A DNA stretch of 64,000 bases from Muribaculaceae bacterium (lineage in GTDB: Bacteria > Bacteroidota > Bacteroidia > Bacteroidales > Muribaculaceae), in NCBI GenBank assembly GCA_017621845.1, contig JAGASI010000014.1:62001-126000 (forward strand). The letters run 5' to 3'. The number at the start of each line of letters is the position of its first letter. Position 1 is the first letter of the stretch. The notes under the pieces were generated by a model. It was not told where the DNA came from and did no database searches. It saw only the letters and a list, made by a program, of their open reading frames with translations. The position numbers were made by a program, and so were the translations under genes. Positions 29,723-37,848 of this stretch are shown here, in pieces.

Positions 29723-32700
29723 TGCTCTCTCTCAGACATATATTGACTTTTTTAATTATTGTGTTGCCGGGATGTCTGTCATCTCTCGGACAGGGGAACT
29801 ATGTCAGGGAGTGGGTTTACCTGGACAGCACGGGACGGGATGAGGCGGCTCGGATCGCTACCGTCTATTATGACGGCTTGGGGCGCCAGAGGCTGAGGGT
29901 AATCTCTGAGGCCGGAGGCGCGGGTGACGATCTCGCCGTGCGCACCGATTATGATGCCCGTGGTAATGTGGAGCGAAAGTGGCTACCGATACCTGGGGGA
30001 AGCGAGGTGTGGAATACAAGGGAGTTCGACAAGGCTATCGGTCAGTTTTATGGTCAAGAGGAGATTGCGTTCTCTAAATATGGATATGAGGAGTTTTCCA
30101 GCTTGAACCGTTTGGATAAAATATATGGACCTGGGCTGTTGTGGAACAAGCGTAATAAGGAAAAGTTCTTGCAGAAGTCTTGGCATAAGAATGACTCGGT
30201 GGGGATTTTTTCTTGTGTGATGCTTGTGGCCGAGGATGACGGCTCGGTATCAGCCCGTGGGTTATATGGGCCTAATACGCTGACCGTCGAGATGCTTACC
30301 GACCCTGACGGGATTCGCACGTTGACGTTCTCCAACCGAGCCGGAAACACAGTGATGGTGCGACGCGTCGGCACGGACGGAACCCGGGCTGACACGCGGT
30401 ATGTCTATGATGTGTACGGAGACCTGAGGTGTACTGTCTCGCCCGAGGGGGCGCGCTTGTTGCCGTCTTCTAAGGAGAAGGTGGATGATGAGGTTCTGGA
30501 GAATTTTGCCGCCAGGTATGAGTATGACATCTGGCATCGGTGTATTTCAGCAAAAGCCCCGGGGTGTGGTGCCGTTCAGTATGTATATAACAGAATGGGG
30601 GCTGTGTGTATGGAGAGTACAGCCTCGGGACGCTTACGGGGGGAGTGGACGGTGACCAAGTATGACTCTCATCGACGTCCTGTCGTACGTGGCACGGTAT
30701 CTTTACCTGGTGCTTCTCGCGAGAGCCTACAGCAACTGTACGGTGACTCTCTGATGGAAGAACGGCTCGTACCTGAGGAAAATATCGCTGAGAACATGCT
30801 GTTGTATTCCAATGATTGCGGACCTCAGGGGTTCAAGCCTTATATGGCTTGGTATTACGATAATTATGATTTTATCCTTGGTCCCAACCAGGGAATCAAG
30901 GGGAGTTTTGAGACCGCGGCCTCTGATGGTTATACCCAGAAGACCATGCTCACCGGCATGGCGCAGGTAGAGAATGGCTCTGGTATCGTGTGGTACTCGG
31001 CATGGAAGTATGACCGACAGGAACGGCCTCTGTTACAGTGTTATTGGGATTTTTTCTTACAGAGTAACCGGCACACAACTTCTATGTTATATGATTTCAC
31101 CGGCAATGAAACTGTCAGACGTGAGGTCAACGAAACAATGGGGGAGACTATCCCGTCTGTAACTCATCATGCAACCACACGTACTTTCTATGATAAACAG
31201 GGACGGGTGGTTAAGCGCACTGTAGTAATTGATGATAATCCTGAAGTTGTGCTCTCGGAGTTTACTTATGACGCCATCGGTAGACTCGCCACTGAAAAGA
31301 GCGGCACACTCTCGACTTCTCTCGATTATGACATTCGTTCCAATGTCACTGGCATATCTTCATATCGTTTCTCTCAGCGTGCCTGGTATGGACAGACGCC
31401 AACCCCAGGTACCGAGGTATCCTATGGCAACATCAATGCTCAGCAGTCGGTATGGTTTGATGGAGCTGATACTTCGACCAAAATGGAGACGTTCAGCTAT
31501 GACTCTCTGGGGCGCTATCTCTCTTCGGTATCTGATGACGGCACAATCTCTGAGAGGATCTGTGTGGACCTCGACGCCAATGTCACTGAGATTAACCGCC
31601 TGTACAACGGGGAGTCGGTCCAGGATGCTTTCATTTATTACTCGGGGGGAAAGGCTACCGAGGTCAGTGATGTGTCTACACCTTACTATCAGGATGAGGT
31701 GGGGCGGTTCCCGACCGGGGAGCATGAGCTAACTTATGATGTGGACGGCAGGCTTGTATCAGATGGGACTCGCTCTGTCTCCGACATCTCATATCTTCCT
31801 TTCGGAAACTTGCCCCGTACTATCAAGATGGCTAACGGGGACAAAATCTACAACTCTTATCTTCCCGACGGCACGTTGATGAGCCGAAATTTCTCCACCA
31901 ACGTCATCAAGACCTCTGTCAAAATTACGGCCGATGGTGACACTATCATCAAGCATGTGTCACGCCCGGTCTCGGCCGTTCACCGCTACTTCGGTGCCTT
32001 TGAGCAGACTCCCGATGAGTGGCTGTACCACACCTCAGCCGGGCATTATGACCTGCGTGCCAAGGCTCACTGCTGGTACCTGCGGGACCGCCTGGGCTCG
32101 ACCGTGGCCGTTGTGGACTCGGCCGGCCGAATGCTCCAGGCCACGGCCTATTACCCCTCGGGTACACCTCACCGTCTGTCCAACACTGCTGTCGCTACCG
32201 AGGTCAACGCCGCCACCGACCACCTACACATCGGCAACCGATACCTCTCCCACTCGGGCCTGAATCTCTACGACAACACCGCTCGCATGCACGACCCACT
32301 GCTCATGCGCTTCACCTCCCCCGACCCCCTCGCCTCCAAATACCCCGCCCTATCCCCCTGGGCACACTGCGCCACCAACCCGCTGAACCTCGTTGACCCA
32401 AGTGGCAATACTATTGTCGCATCAAAAGAGGCGCAAGAAATGTTTTACAACATGTTACCTAACGAGCTAAAGACCAACATTAGCTTTGATGAAGCTGGTG
32501 TACTTTCAGTTAAAGATGATGCAGTAGCCAAAAATAATTCTCTCGTCTATAAAAATTTATATGAAGTTGCCACTGACACTAAAATCGTTGATGTTAGTAT
32601 TAATGATGTGTTCTCTTACGTGAACTCTGATACTGGAGAACTTACAACAACATCTTTTTCTGAAAATACCACAATTGATTCTGAAGACCCTGTTGATTTA

Positions 32701-33009
32701 ATCACGTTTCACAGCCAATTAGGAACAGGCGAAACAGGGTGGTATGGAACAACCATAATACCAGAAGGTGAAAATAAAAAATCTATTGATGGTATAAGCC
32801 ATGTCATTATGAATCCAGCCTTTAGTCTTTATGGTAAATCCCAAGGGCTTGGGCACGAATTATTAGGACATATATATATTTATTTTAAAACCGGAGATTC
32901 ATCACAAATGGGACACCATTCAAAGAAAACAGGCAAAGAAAATATCCAAGTCAATACATTAATAATCCAAATTGTCAATGAAATTATTAAAAATCAGTCA
33001 CAGTATTAG
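29719..33009 (+). CDS. DUF6443 Rhs protein with C-terminal HExxH metallopeptidase tip
   Basis: 1096 residues. Signal peptide with a possible but atypical lipobox (VLPGC). The DUF6443-like start follows (YVREWVYLDSTGRDEAARI, YYDGLGRQ), then many YD/RHS repeats. The conserved Rhs core occupies about 800-896: LYDNTARMHDPLLMRFTSPDP, then DPSG. Everything after DPSG (about 200 residues) is an AT-rich variable tip with HELLGH at residues 1046-1051, a HExxH zinc-peptidase signature, and a GHH further on. The ATG overlaps the preceding stop (ATGA). This is TcC-like architecture: the core is the expected site of autoproteolysis that frees the tip. Target is unknown. Confidence 0.8.
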   Translation: MMLSLRHILTFLIIVLPGCLSSLGQGNYVREWVYLDSTGRDEAARIATVYYDGLGRQRLRVISEAGGAGDDLAVRTDYDARGNVERKWLPIPGGSEVWNTREFDKAIGQFYGQEEIAFSKYGYEEFSSLNRLDKIYGPGLLWNKRNKEKFLQKSWHKNDSVGIFSCVMLVAEDDGSVSARGLYGPNTLTVEMLTDPDGIRTLTFSNRAGNTVMVRRVGTDGTRADTRYVYDVYGDLRCTVSPEGARLLPSSKEKVDDEVLENFAARYEYDIWHRCISAKAPGCGAVQYVYNRMGAVCMESTASGRLRGEWTVTKYDSHRRPVVRGTVSLPGASRESLQQLYGDSLMEERLVPEENIAENMLLYSNDCGPQGFKPYMAWYYDNYDFILGPNQGIKGSFETAASDGYTQKTMLTGMAQVENGSGIVWYSAWKYDRQERPLLQCYWDFFLQSNRHTTSMLYDFTGNETVRREVNETMGETIPSVTHHATTRTFYDKQGRVVKRTVVIDDNPEVVLSEFTYDAIGRLATEKSGTLSTSLDYDIRSNVTGISSYRFSQRAWYGQTPTPGTEVSYGNINAQQSVWFDGADTSTKMETFSYDSLGRYLSSVSDDGTISERICVDLDANVTEINRLYNGESVQDAFIYYSGGKATEVSDVSTPYYQDEVGRFPTGEHELTYDVDGRLVSDGTRSVSDISYLPFGNLPRTIKMANGDKIYNSYLPDGTLMSRNFSTNVIKTSVKITADGDTIIKHVSRPVSAVHRYFGAFEQTPDEWLYHTSAGHYDLRAKAHCWYLRDRLGSTVAVVDSAGRMLQATAYYPSGTPHRLSNTAVATEVNAATDHLHIGNRYLSHSGLNLYDNTARMHDPLLMRFTSPDPLASKYPALSPWAHCATNPLNLVDPSGNTIVASKEAQEMFYNMLPNELKTNISFDEAGVLSVKDDAVAKNNSLVYKNLYEVATDTKIVDVSINDVFSYVNSDTGELTTTSFSENTTIDSEDPVDLITFHSQLGTGETGWYGTTIIPEGENKKSIDGISHVIMNPAFSLYGKSQGLGHELLGHIYIYFKTGDSSQMGHHSKKTGKENIQVNTLIIQIVNEIIKNQSQY
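32118..32406 (+). repeat. Rhs core module, copy 1 (in the main Rhs gene)
   Basis: A GC-rich segment encoding SAGRMLQATAYYPSGTPHRL through DPSG. Nearly identical DNA recurs at 33592-33881 (whole) and, from the GTP codons onward, at 35583-35828 and 37398-37644. It is long enough for homologous recombination between cassettes. Confidence 0.9.
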
Positions 33010-33499
33010 GCTTTTTGCTTTAGCAATCCTATTCTTCAGCTACTTGTCAACTTACTCAAATCCATCCAGAAAACTATCCGATTTTAAAGGCAGCATTAAA
33101 ATAATAAGTCAATATGATATAACAATGCAAGTATGTGATACATGTGGACTTTACACTGTAACTCAATTAGAGTACACAGCAGAACAAAACCATCCACACC
33201 TACTATATTTTCAAAATATAGCGAACGGTTGCATGGAAAAAGAAGAGTTAGCTATATACGACGATTGTTATTCCTTGGAAGAAATCAAAGTAAGGGATTT
33301 CCCTTCACAGTTTTACAAGTTTATCAATAAGGGTGAAACAATAACCATTATCATAATTCATAAAAAAATTGTTTCATTTATTAGCATTTTGGATAAGATA
33401 GGCATTACAAGACTGGGATCAGAAGCAACTATTAAAACATTTTCTTCATTAAGCCACTTCTCACTACGTAGTAATATAATTGTTTTACCTATACTTTAA
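32972..33499 (+). CDS. Candidate immunity protein for the first tip
   Basis: 175 residues (or 173 from the second ATG, 32978). It overlaps the end of the Rhs gene by 38 nt. An N-terminal hydrophobic export signal (LLKISHSIRLFALAILFFSYLSTYS) precedes a ~145-residue soluble region with no family I recognise. Very AT-rich. Position directly behind a toxin tip is the usual place for cognate immunity; the signal suggests it works in the periplasm or at the outer surface. Function is inferred from position only. Confidence 0.5.
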   Translation: MSMKLLKISHSIRLFALAILFFSYLSTYSNPSRKLSDFKGSIKIISQYDITMQVCDTCGLYTVTQLEYTAEQNHPHLLYFQNIANGCMEKEELAIYDDCYSLEEIKVRDFPSQFYKFINKGETITIIIIHKKIVSFISILDKIGITRLGSEATIKTFSSLSHFSLRSNIIVLPIL

Positions 33500-33518
33500 C
33501 AACTCGGTTTTAACATCT

Positions 33519-34535
33519 ATGATCACAATATCATATATGCTATTTTTACCTATTACAAGCCCATTTGAAACATTAAATGTGCTACGGGGCTACTCGGCCG
33601 GCCGAATGCTCCAGGCCACGGCCTATTACCCCTCGGGTACACCTCACCGTCTGTCCAACACCGCTGTCGCTACCGAGGTCAACGCCGCCACCGACCACCT
33701 ACACATCGGCAACCGTTACCTGTCCCACTCGGGTCTGAACCTCTATGACAACACCGCTCGCATGCACGACCCCCTGCTCATGCGCTTCACCACTCCCGAC
33801 CCGCTGTTTGACAAGTACCCAGACATCTCCCCCTGGTCTCACTGCGCCGCTAACCCAGTAAATGCTATCGACCCAAGTGGAATGGAATTTACTGAAACAC
33901 TAAACGAAAAAATAAATTTATTCAATGATGAAATAGACAATAAACATAACTTTTATACAAATGAATTACTAAATTCCCTACTTCACGGCAAAGGCAACCT
34001 TAACAAAATATCAAAATGCATCGATAATATTTTTACTTGCCTTGATACAAGAAAAGAAATCAACGTGCTGAGAAATTCCAATCAGTTGTATGGATACCTA
34101 GAAACGCCTATATTAAAATCTGAAAATATCGTATTAGGCACATCATCTATTACCGGATCTTTTAAAATGGGTTCGGCAGGAAAAATCATGTGGATTAAAC
34201 TGGGGAAATTTGACATGGGATTATTTGCTCATGAAATGAAACACGCTTTTCAATTTGAAACAGGTTCACTAGGCTTTTGTTATGACGGTTCAGATTTTAT
34301 ATATGATCAATCTGACGAAAAAGAGGCTTATAAACGTGGACGATTTTTTGGGCAAACAGACGATTTTAATTCAGCAACACATAGTCTATATCCCCATGGG
34401 CCCATCTCCATATATGACTATATCAATCAGAATAAACTATCTATTAACGACTTAGAAAAAGAAGCAAAAACTAAAAATTTATATTTTCGACTAAATGGAA
34501 AAACATTTACACCGTTTTTATACAAAGGAGAATAA
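33519..34535 (+). CDS. Orphan Rhs cassette 2: leader, core and HExxH tip
   Basis: 338 residues from ATG 33519 (a TTG at 33480 also lies in frame). A hydrophobic leader (ITISYMLFLPITSPFETLN) ends in LRGYS, resembling APRDYS of the first gene, and joins the Rhs core at AGRMLQATAYY. The core runs to IDPSG (33881). The tip of ~218 residues has HEMKHAFQFE (zinc motif at 34230-34244) and a downstream DEKEAYKRG Glu that may be the third ligand. The core is GC-rich and the tip AT-rich. It may be translated alone or act as a donor for tip exchange with the main Rhs gene. Confidence 0.65.
   Translation: MITISYMLFLPITSPFETLNVLRGYSAGRMLQATAYYPSGTPHRLSNTAVATEVNAATDHLHIGNRYLSHSGLNLYDNTARMHDPLLMRFTTPDPLFDKYPDISPWSHCAANPVNAIDPSGMEFTETLNEKINLFNDEIDNKHNFYTNELLNSLLHGKGNLNKISKCIDNIFTCLDTRKEINVLRNSNQLYGYLETPILKSENIVLGTSSITGSFKMGSAGKIMWIKLGKFDMGLFAHEMKHAFQFETGSLGFCYDGSDFIYDQSDEKEAYKRGRFFGQTDDFNSATHSLYPHGPISIYDYINQNKLSINDLEKEAKTKNLYFRLNGKTFTPFLYKGE
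33592..33881 (+). repeat. Rhs core module, copy 2
   Basis: Near-identical to 32118-32406 from ACTCGGCCGG to the DPSG codons, with a few differences, mostly after MRFTTPDPL (FDKYPDISPWSH instead of ASKYPALSPWAH). Confidence 0.9.
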
Positions 34536-34537
34536 AT

Positions 34538-35404
34538 ATGAACAAACTATTATATTCGATAATCCCAATTATGGGTATAATCTGTGCGATGCAAATTACA
34601 TATTCCGAACAACCATGCAATGATTTAGATATTTACAAATTTAGGTCATTTAGTTATCCAGGTGCTGATTGGAATTACATAGTTCTATATAAGGATGCAT
34701 ATATTCGTACGGATGCTTACACGCTATGCGCTTTAGGGAATTTTAAACAATTGCATGACACTATAATTATTTCAGACACTCTTTTTTATCTGAGTCTTAT
34801 CCCAAATAAGAATCTTTCTATAAACGAAATAGAGTACCCTAATATGAATAACTTTAGTTATTTAATAGAGAAAAGAGTTACCGATTTTGATACATTAGAG
34901 TATACAACTTTCGGAAATCTAGAAAGATATATTTTAAACCAAAAAACAATTTTATATCATCTTGATATACCGGTAAATTACATACCAACTGATATAAATA
35001 AACAAATTTTAACCGACACCTCTTTTGAACAGAGATGGGAGAATCAAGGTTTTTCAGTATTTACATCTCAAGATTCTATAAAAGAAAATCTAATTATAAT
35101 ACAAAATATTCCCGATCCTCTTCAATGTTACTCTTTTTCCAATTCTTTTGATACCATTTTCATAAGCAAGGGTCAAACACAAAATAATATATTATACTTA
35201 GAAACCGAATATGCATATATTTGTTCTCAAAATAAAATAATTGACATTATTCCTAACGACTTACCATTAAAGCCTTATTGTAATAAACGAACATTCCGAA
35301 TCATTCCATATCAAAAAGCGCCATATATCTTAAAAGAATTTTTGGGTCCTAATAAACCAAGCAGAATCTTTAAATCTCCCTTTAGCTTTATACATCATGA
35401 ATAA
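34538..35404 (+). CDS. Candidate immunity protein for the second tip
   Basis: 288 residues, starting 2 nt after the cassette 2 stop. N-terminal hydrophobic export signal (LLYSIIPIMGIICAMQITYS), then a soluble, acidic, Tyr/Ile-rich body with no recognised family. About 30% GC. Its stop overlaps the start of cassette 3 by 8 nt, so cassettes 2 and 3 are chained in one transcript. The immunity role is inferred from position and matched export signal. Confidence 0.5.
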   Translation: MNKLLYSIIPIMGIICAMQITYSEQPCNDLDIYKFRSFSYPGADWNYIVLYKDAYIRTDAYTLCALGNFKQLHDTIIISDTLFYLSLIPNKNLSINEIEYPNMNNFSYLIEKRVTDFDTLEYTTFGNLERYILNQKTILYHLDIPVNYIPTDINKQILTDTSFEQRWENQGFSVFTSQDSIKENLIIIQNIPDPLQCYSFSNSFDTIFISKGQTQNNILYLETEYAYICSQNKIIDIIPNDLPLKPYCNKRTFRIIPYQKAPYILKEFLGPNKPSRIFKSPFSFIHHE

Positions 35405-35593
35405 TACAATCATCACATTTATAGCCACAATATCCTTTAGCATACTGCATGTGCTAACTTCTCCCACGGGATGCTATGCCACTAAATTTAACTCGGCACC
35501 GCGAGATTACTCGATTGCACCTCCAGCGCCTCAGGTGGCTGCACTGATGGAGTTTAAGGATTATCCTGTGGACTATTTCAGAGGTACACCTCA
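35397..35593 (+). repeat. Export-leader module, copy 2
   Basis: Diverged from 25198-25394 mainly in the signal peptide, and close to identical to 37212-37408. It ends at the leader/core junction GGTACACCTC. Confidence 0.85.
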
Positions 35594-36458
35594 CCGTCTG
35601 TCCAACACCGCTGTCGCTACCGAGGTCAACGCCGCCACCGACCACCTACACATCGGCAACCGATACCTCTCCCACTCGGGCCTGAACCTCTACGACAACA
35701 CCGCTCGCATGCACGACCCCCTGCTCATGCGCTTCACCACCCCCGACCCCCTCGCCTCCAAATATCCCGACCTATCCCCCTGGGCACACACCGCCGCCAA
35801 CCCCGTAAACTACATAGATATTTACGGTAAAGATTTATATATTTTAAATAAGGATGGAACATTTAACCTTCTTCTGGCTAACTCTAATCCATACCATACT
35901 ATTGAATCGCCTAAAACAGGGGATGCAATTGACGTTAATTCCGACTTTTTCACAACGGTCACTACAACATTAGGTATTACAGCCGATGGAACAACATATT
36001 TACAGAACATCTATTCTCTTGAAAATGACGGCACAAGGTTGTTTGAATTTTTAGCCAATAACTCAAGTGTAGAATGGTCTCATATCAAATTTAATGACCA
36101 TACATCAATTGTTGGAACGTCACATTTAGAAGGGCAAGAGTCTTGTATCGGTTATTATTTAGATTATAATTCAACCCGTTTAGGCAAAATAACGCAATTT
36201 GACCATTCACACCCTAATGGAAGTATTCCTTCTGAAGGAGATCTTCGAGCCGCTTCTCGCCTTGAAAATATAATATCCGGAATAATTTGCCGAATATATA
36301 AAGTGCCAAACAAAAGTTATCAAGTATACGATTCAACCACTGATATATCTAACTTGCAGGAGTTTTCTATAAGCACAAAATCAATGAAAGGACCGGATTT
36401 AATTCCATGCACTCCCATAGATAAAGCATTATTAGAACCAATAGATGTATGGAGATAG
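35397..36458 (+). CDS. Orphan Rhs cassette 3: leader, core and JAB/JAMM-like tip
   Basis: 353 residues. Residues 1-65 copy the export leader of the first gene (CYATKFNSAPRDYSIAPPAP to YFRGTP). The frame then passes straight into the Rhs core at HRLSNTAVATEV and on to NPVNYIDIYG. The ~210-residue tip contains FDHSHPNGSIPSEGD (His-x-His codons at 36204-36212), matching the JAMM pattern HxH-x6/7-S-x2-D. An upstream VEWSHIKF may supply the catalytic Glu, as in the JAB-like toxin 1 group. A metal-dependent peptidase or isopeptidase activity is inferred. Confidence 0.7.
   Translation: MNNTIITFIATISFSILHVLTSPTGCYATKFNSAPRDYSIAPPAPQVAALMEFKDYPVDYFRGTPHRLSNTAVATEVNAATDHLHIGNRYLSHSGLNLYDNTARMHDPLLMRFTTPDPLASKYPDLSPWAHTAANPVNYIDIYGKDLYILNKDGTFNLLLANSNPYHTIESPKTGDAIDVNSDFFTTVTTTLGITADGTTYLQNIYSLENDGTRLFEFLANNSSVEWSHIKFNDHTSIVGTSHLEGQESCIGYYLDYNSTRLGKITQFDHSHPNGSIPSEGDLRAASRLENIISGIICRIYKVPNKSYQVYDSTTDISNLQEFSISTKSMKGPDLIPCTPIDKALLEPIDVWR
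35583..35828 (+). repeat. Rhs core module, copy 3 (short form)
   Basis: Starts at the GGTACACCTC junction and matches the main core almost base for base until SPWAH. It then diverges (TAANPVNYIDIYG), so the usual DPSG is replaced by DIYG. Confidence 0.9.
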
Positions 36459-36494
36459 GCAATTATCTATACATAAATTTAAAGCTTATTTGTG

Positions 36495-37184
36495 ATGAGA
36501 AATTATATTTTATTTATATTAATTATTTCTACGATAACCCTATACGGGAAAGTCAACAATGTCGAAGATACGATTAGATTCAAGCGGCAGGCTTCATTCT
36601 CTAAAGATGATCATCGGGCTGTACTTGAATTCAATTTAATGGATGATGTAATACCTCATGTCAAAACAAAAATGAAAATTCCAATATACGAATTTAAAAA
36701 AAATAATACTGGGATATTCATAAATAGGTTATCTGATACCATAGCAAAATATGATTACATGTCTTGTCGAATATTATATACAGTAACACATGATAGCATG
36801 GAATATAGTATATTAGCCTCTAAATATATAACTCCCACTATAATATCAAAAATAAAAGGCGTCATAATACAGAATGACAACAAGATTATTGCAATATTAA
36901 ATAATGATCCAAAATGGATTAACAAAATGGGATTACAAACTACAGGACACAATGCAAATATTCTAATCCATTACAATGTACCATACGTTTTGGAAGGAGA
37001 CGATAACGAATATTCTTGTATTATGCATGTTTTACCATGTGGAAAGGTCGATATTTATAATCTTAGGTTCAATGGGAATGAAATATCTAACTACCCCCCC
37101 AAAAAACAACATTTCAATTGGATTAGACAATTTTATATAAAACACGGATATACATCAGGATGTAAATACCTCGATACTTTTTAA
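36495..37184 (+). CDS. Candidate immunity protein for the third tip
   Basis: 229 residues from ATG 36495 (a GTG lies directly before it). Export signal NYILFILIISTITLYG, then an AT-rich soluble body with no recognised family. It starts 36 nt after cassette 3. As with the other two, position and export signal suggest protection outside the cytoplasm; nothing more can be said from sequence. Confidence 0.5.
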   Translation: MRNYILFILIISTITLYGKVNNVEDTIRFKRQASFSKDDHRAVLEFNLMDDVIPHVKTKMKIPIYEFKKNNTGIFINRLSDTIAKYDYMSCRILYTVTHDSMEYSILASKYITPTIISKIKGVIIQNDNKIIAILNNDPKWINKMGLQTTGHNANILIHYNVPYVLEGDDNEYSCIMHVLPCGKVDIYNLRFNGNEISNYPPKKQHFNWIRQFYIKHGYTSGCKYLDTF

Positions 37185-37211
37185 TAATCCTCCCCCTCAA
37201 CTACCCCCCCC

Positions 37212-37408
37212 ATGAATAATACAATCATCACATTTATAGCTACAATATCCCTTAGTCTACTGCATGTGCTAATTCCGCCCGCAGGATGCTATGCCACTAA
37301 ATATAACTCGGCACCGCGAGATTACTTGATTGCACCTCCAGCGCCTCAGGTGGCTACACTGATAGAGTTTAAGGATTATACTGTGGACTATTTCAGGGGT
37401 ACACCTCA
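37212..37408 (+). repeat. Export-leader module, copy 3
   Basis: A close copy of 35397-35593, with scattered substitutions that change a few residues (for example EFKDYTVDYF for EFKDYPVDYF). Confidence 0.85.
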
Positions 37409-37644
37409 CCGTCTGTCCAACACCGCTGTCGCCACCGAGGTCAACGCCGCAACAGACCGCCTTCACATCGGCAACAAGTATTTGTCCCACTCGGGTCTTA
37501 ACCTCTACGACAACACCGCTCGCATGCACGACCCACTGCTCATGCGCTTCACCTCCCCCGACCCCCTCGCCTCCAAAATACCCCGACCTATCCCCCTGGG
37601 CACACACCGCTGCCAACCCCCTGAACCTCGTCGACCCAAGCGGT
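37398..37644 (+). repeat. Rhs core module, copy 4 (short form, one-base insertion)
   Basis: Starts at the same junction as copy 3 and runs to the DPSG codons. Slightly more diverged (RLHIGNKYLSH) and carries an extra A at 37575-37578. Confidence 0.85.
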
Positions 37645-37680
37645 AAATTTACTTTTAGAGCCTGTCCCCTGCTCATATAA

Positions 37681-37722
37681 AAGCCCATAATTTGTGGCGA
37701 ACAGCCACAAGCTATGGGCTCT
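37681..37722 (+). terminator. Hairpin at the end of the Rhs locus
   Basis: AGCCCATA...TTTGTGGC pairs with GCCACAA...TATGGGCT around a GAACA loop. A moderate T content follows. It separates the Rhs locus from glgA. Confidence 0.7.
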
Positions 37723-37807
37723 TACCACTGCTCTACAATTTGAAACAATCTTTGGCAGGTAAATATAGATAGTTGAGGGATTTGGTCAATTATTGAAAAA
37801 TTATTCT

Positions 37808-37815
37808 TACCTTTG
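37808..37815 (+). promoter_or_regulatory. -7 element for glgA
   Basis: TACCTTTG, a full match to TAnnTTTG, 34 nt before ATG 37849. A TTTG at 37781-37784 is 23 bp upstream, slightly further than usual. Confidence 0.55.
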
Positions 37816-37848
37816 CACCTTGAAAACAGAAAACGATTATCACAATAT

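Larger units (their letters stand above)
37212..37680 (+). pseudogene. Orphan Rhs cassette 4: frameshifted, tip lost
   Basis: The leader (CYATKYNSAPRDYLIAPPAP to YFRGTP) joins the core exactly as in cassette 3. At 37575-37578 there are four As where the other copies have three, shifting the frame so the read protein ends at 37646. Corrected, the core would continue through NLVDPSG and stop at 37680 only about 11 residues later, with no tip. It could be a dead remnant, or an empty acceptor for tip capture. A hairpin terminator follows at once. Confidence 0.75.

Noticed and set aside
30262..32263. Additional frames on both strands within the Rhs gene
   Set aside because: All lie in the body of the Rhs reading frame, which carries the expected YD repeats and core.
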